DNA from: Rikenellaceae bacterium
Lineage (GTDB): Bacteria > Bacteroidota > Bacteroidia > Bacteroidales > Rikenellaceae
Direction: 5' to 3'
Assembly (NCBI GenBank): GCA_015060115.1
Contig: SUZB01000003.1
Span: 62,001-126,000 of the forward strand
DNA: 64,000 nt
The notes below the pieces were generated by a model. That model searched no databases, had not been told where the DNA came from, and saw nothing but the letters and a program-made list of their open reading frames with translations. Each line of letters starts with the position of its first letter. The first letter of the stretch is position 1. The position numbers and the translations under genes are program-made. Positions 61,830-64,000 of the stretch are shown here, one piece after another.

Positions 61830-62231
61830 ATGCTAAGTTTTGAACACAAACTGCGTGTGGAGTACCACCATACCGACCAGATGGGTATCGTGCACCACTC
61901 CAACTATGTGAAATTCTTTGAGGCGGCACGCACCGAGTGGCTTCGTGCTGCGGGTCTTACCTATGCCGAGATGGAGCGTCGTGGCGTGATGATGCCTATT
62001 GTCGAGGTCAATATCCGCTATAAGCAACCCGCCTACTACGATGAGCTTATCGCCATTACGGTAACGGTTGATGAGTTGCCACAAGCTCGTATGATCTTCC
62101 ACTACGACATTAAGGGCGAGGATGGTCGTGCCATTGCTCACGGCTCTACCACCTTGGGCTTTATCGACAGCATCACCCGCCGACCCCAGCGAGCCCCCAA
62201 GTGGCTTATGGAGGTGCTGGAGAGAATGTAA
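61830..62231 (+). CDS. Acyl-CoA thioesterase (hot-dog fold, 4HBT family)
   Basis: A 133-residue cytosolic enzyme of the YbgC/4-hydroxybenzoyl-CoA thioesterase group, which hydrolyses acyl thioesters. The active-site segment is YHHTDQMGIVHHSNYVKFFE, with Asp16 and the following GIVHHSNY. A second conserved part is AHGSTTLGFIDSITRRPQRA. The acyl substrate is unknown. It ends the exonuclease-LysM-rex-FAD synthetase row, 15 bases after the FAD synthetase gene. Confidence 0.93.
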   Translation: MLSFEHKLRVEYHHTDQMGIVHHSNYVKFFEAARTEWLRAAGLTYAEMERRGVMMPIVEVNIRYKQPAYYDELIAITVTVDELPQARMIFHYDIKGEDGRAIAHGSTTLGFIDSITRRPQRAPKWLMEVLERM

Positions 62232-62238
62232 TAAAGAG

Positions 62239-62428
62239 ATATTAGTTGTTAGTTGTTAGTTTTTAGAGATTTTTAGGACGAGTAAGATAAGTAAGATGAG
62301 TAAGATAAGTAAGATTTGATGCCCGACCTCGTATCGGTCTTAAGGTCTTAAAGTCTTAATGGTCTTAAAATTATCTGCGCTCCATCGGAGCGCAACTCTA
62401 ACAACTAACAACTAATAACTAACAACTC
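62239..62428 (-). repeat. Interspersed hairpin element, family R1, copy 7 (reverse)
   Basis: It starts with reverse A-rich units (TTAGTTGTTAGTTGTTAG ...), units TTAGGACGAG, TAAGATAAG (four times), the core at 62317-62339, units GGTCTTAA, GTCTTAA, GTCTTAAT, GGTCTTAAA, a perfect hairpin TGCGCTCC-ATC-GGAGCGCA (62376-62394), and the forward A-rich tail (62395-62428). Confidence 0.82.
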
Positions 62429-62430
62429 CC

Positions 62431-62476
62431 AAAACAAATATGCGGGTAGGTTTTTGCCTACCCGCATATATTGTTT
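62431..62476. terminator. Terminator of htpG, probably bidirectional
   Basis: AAAACAAATATGCGGGTAGG, loop of five T and one unpaired base, CCTACCCGCATATATTGTTTT: a long, nearly perfect stem between the converging thioesterase and htpG genes. Confidence 0.88.
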
Positions 62477-62489
62477 TGGTTATGTGAGC

Positions 62490-64000
62490 TTACTCGATTA
62501 GCGAGATGCTGCGCTCGATAAAGTCCGTAAGGTTCTTGCCCTTAAGCATACCATTAGAGAGCAGTGCGAGGTCGATAATCTGGCGTACCTTGCGATTCTC
62601 GCGGCCAATCTCCGAGAGGCGGTTATCGCGCTCCTCACGAAGCTCGACAATGCGCTTTGAGAGTGTCTTGCGCATCTCCTTCTCCTCAGAGGTTAGCTCT
62701 TCGGCCTTCTTGCCCTTTACGGTCTCCTCGAAACGGCTCTCCTCCTGCTCGGCTGCCGTAATCTTCTTGCCGATGGTGCGTAGCTTATCGCCGTAGGCGC
62801 TCTCCACCTCGCCAAGGATGTCGGCAACGATGGGGTGGTTGCCATTTACGGTGATGGTGAAGTTGTCGGGCATCTCAGCATAGAAGCGGCTCATATCGCC
62901 ACCCGATGTCGCTGCCATCTCCTTCATACGGCGCATAAACTCATTCTGCGTGATAACCACAGGTGCCGAATCCTTTGACATTGCCTCGAACGATAGGTGG
63001 TAGTGTATTTTCTCGTCGGTGGGCAACTGGCTCTCGAATACGGGACGCATAATATCCTGCTGCTCAGAGCTTAGCGACATTGCCTGACGCTCCTCCTTAC
63101 GGATAAGGTTGTCAATAACATCGGCATCGACACGCTGGAAGCGTACCTTCTCGTTCTTCGACTCGAAGTACTGGATATAGTGGCTGTCGAGCTGACCATT
63201 CATCTCCAAAATATCGTAGCCCTTGGCCTTGGCAGCCTCCACAAAGCTATGCTTTGCAACTACATCATCGACATATAGCACTATGAGGTTGCCCTCCTTG
63301 TCGGTCTGCTCGGCCTTGATATGCTCCATATACTCCTCCGAGGTGTAGTATTTGCCCTCGATAGACTTCCAGAGCATAAAGCTCTGCGCCTTCTCGGCAA
63401 ACTTCTCGTCGGTGAGCATACCATACTGGATAAATATCTTGAGGTCGTCCCACTTGCTCTCGTAGTCGGGGCGCAGGGTGTTGAAGAGCTCCTGAAGGCG
63501 GTCAGCAACCTTGCGCGTGATGTAGCTCGATATCTTCTTGACATTCGAGTCGCTCTGAAGGTAGCTACGCGACACATTGAGCGGGATGTCGGGTGAGTCG
63601 ATGACACCGTGCAACAGCATCAGGTACTCAGGCACGATGCCCGAAACCTCGTCGGTAACAAATACCTGATTTGAGTAGAGCTGGATGCGGTTTTTCTGAA
63701 TCTCGAAGTTTGAGCGCAACTTCGGGAAGTAGAGGATACCCGTAAGGTTGAAGGGGTAGTCGATATTCAGATGGATATAGAATAACGGCTCCTCGCTTGT
63801 GGGGTATAGGTCGGCATAGAATGCCTTATACTCTGCCTCGGTGATATCAGTGGGCTTGCGTGTCCAGAGGGGTGTGGTGTCGTTGATGATGTTGTCTTCC
63901 GCAGTATCCTGATACTTGCCATCTTTCCACTCCTGCTTCTTGCCGAATGCAATGGCGATGGGCAAGAAGTGGCAATATTTGCGCAAAAGCGACTGAATCT
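62490..64000 (-). CDS. htpG: Molecular chaperone HtpG (Hsp90), 5' end cut off by the window
   Basis: About 502 codons remain of a gene that normally has about 680; the N-terminal ATPase domain lies beyond the window end and the frame stays open to base 64000. What is visible begins in the middle domain (LRKYCHFLPIAIAFGKKQEW), with PLFYIHLNIDYPFNLTGILY, QLYSNQVFVTDEVSGIVPEY and PLNVSRSYLQSD, all highly conserved in Hsp90. The C-terminal dimerisation part (about the last 130 residues) is charged and helical. It is an ATP-dependent cytosolic chaperone. A terminator follows its stop. Confidence 0.96.
   Translation of the reverse strand, partial: IQSLLRKYCHFLPIAIAFGKKQEWKDGKYQDTAEDNIINDTTPLWTRKPTDITEAEYKAFYADLYPTSEEPLFYIHLNIDYPFNLTGILYFPKLRSNFEIQKNRIQLYSNQVFVTDEVSGIVPEYLMLLHGVIDSPDIPLNVSRSYLQSDSNVKKISSYITRKVADRLQELFNTLRPDYESKWDDLKIFIQYGMLTDEKFAEKAQSFMLWKSIEGKYYTSEEYMEHIKAEQTDKEGNLIVLYVDDVVAKHSFVEAAKAKGYDILEMNGQLDSHYIQYFESKNEKVRFQRVDADVIDNLIRKEERQAMSLSSEQQDIMRPVFESQLPTDEKIHYHLSFEAMSKDSAPVVITQNEFMRRMKEMAATSGGDMSRFYAEMPDNFTITVNGNHPIVADILGEVESAYGDKLRTIGKKITAAEQEESRFEETVKGKKAEELTSEEKEMRKTLSKRIVELREERDNRLSEIGRENRKVRQIIDLALLSNGMLKGKNLTDFIERSISLIE

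Overview
The window looks like a chromosomal segment of a Bacteroidales bacterium, most likely in or near Rikenellaceae/Alistipes; this is a judgement from style, as there is no rRNA gene. Reasons: Bacteroidetes-type promoters (TTTG, about 19 bases, TANNTTTG) before many genes; lipoproteins with Cys-containing signal peptides and BACON-like or GIN domains; outer-membrane beta-barrels with an N-terminal carboxypeptidase-regulatory-like domain; and the block rsfS-ftsH-cdsA-psd. Protein genes are almost all ordinary chromosomal genes. I see no tRNA, rRNA, insertion sequence, prophage or CRISPR.

Layout. 1-1.2 kb: a small lipoprotein and a superoxide reductase. 1.3-4.2 kb (minus): rplM-rpsI, rpsB and tsf. 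4.5-10.4 kb (minus): two large lipoproteins and a surface subtilisin-like protease. 10.6-15.1 kb (minus): ychF, a SIMPL-domain protein, gltX, galM. 15.4-18.3 kb (minus): trpS and a CLC chloride transporter; divergent from it, oxyR. 20.0-25.6 kb (plus): rsfS-ftsH-cdsA-psd, an AI-2E-family permease and a stand-alone riboflavin kinase. 25.9-29.2 kb (minus): a GIN-domain lipoprotein and an outer-membrane barrel whose promoter spacer holds a run of nine C. 29.8-36.6 kb (plus): plsC, then parE-parC-aroK-murI. 36.7-45.7 kb (plus): ftsK-lolA followed by a lipoprotein, an unknown PE-rich protein, rsmI, two glycosyltransferases, mazG and a gamma-carbonic anhydrase. 45.7-52.0 kb (plus): a LytS/LytTR-type two-component system, two small exported proteins and a second large outer-membrane barrel. 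52.3-57.3 kb: M20 peptidase and glmM (minus), nucleoside phosphorylase and dnaN (plus). 57.7-62.2 kb (plus): exonuclease, LysM protein, rex, FAD synthetase, thioesterase. 62.5-64.0 kb (minus): htpG, cut by the window edge.

Two places deserve most attention. First, the 45.7-52.0 kb cassette: upstream of the first small-protein gene and of the barrel gene lie direct repeats of a GTCG..T.ACC motif with an exact 21-base period, both about 44-45 bases before a promoter -7 box. This is the geometry expected of a LytTR-type DNA-binding protein, so the two-component system probably switches on its neighbours. Second, the intergenic regions carry several families of hairpin-forming repeats: a 126-128 base palindrome sitting on the stop codons of tsf, oxyR and dnaN in the same orientation, and hairpin elements with arms made of degenerate short tandem units, two of whose families share one central core of about 23 bases (nine copies).

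Other notable points are the split of the usual two-domain RibF into a riboflavin kinase at 25.2 kb and an FAD synthetase at 61.1 kb, and the likely phase-variable promoter at 29.2 kb.
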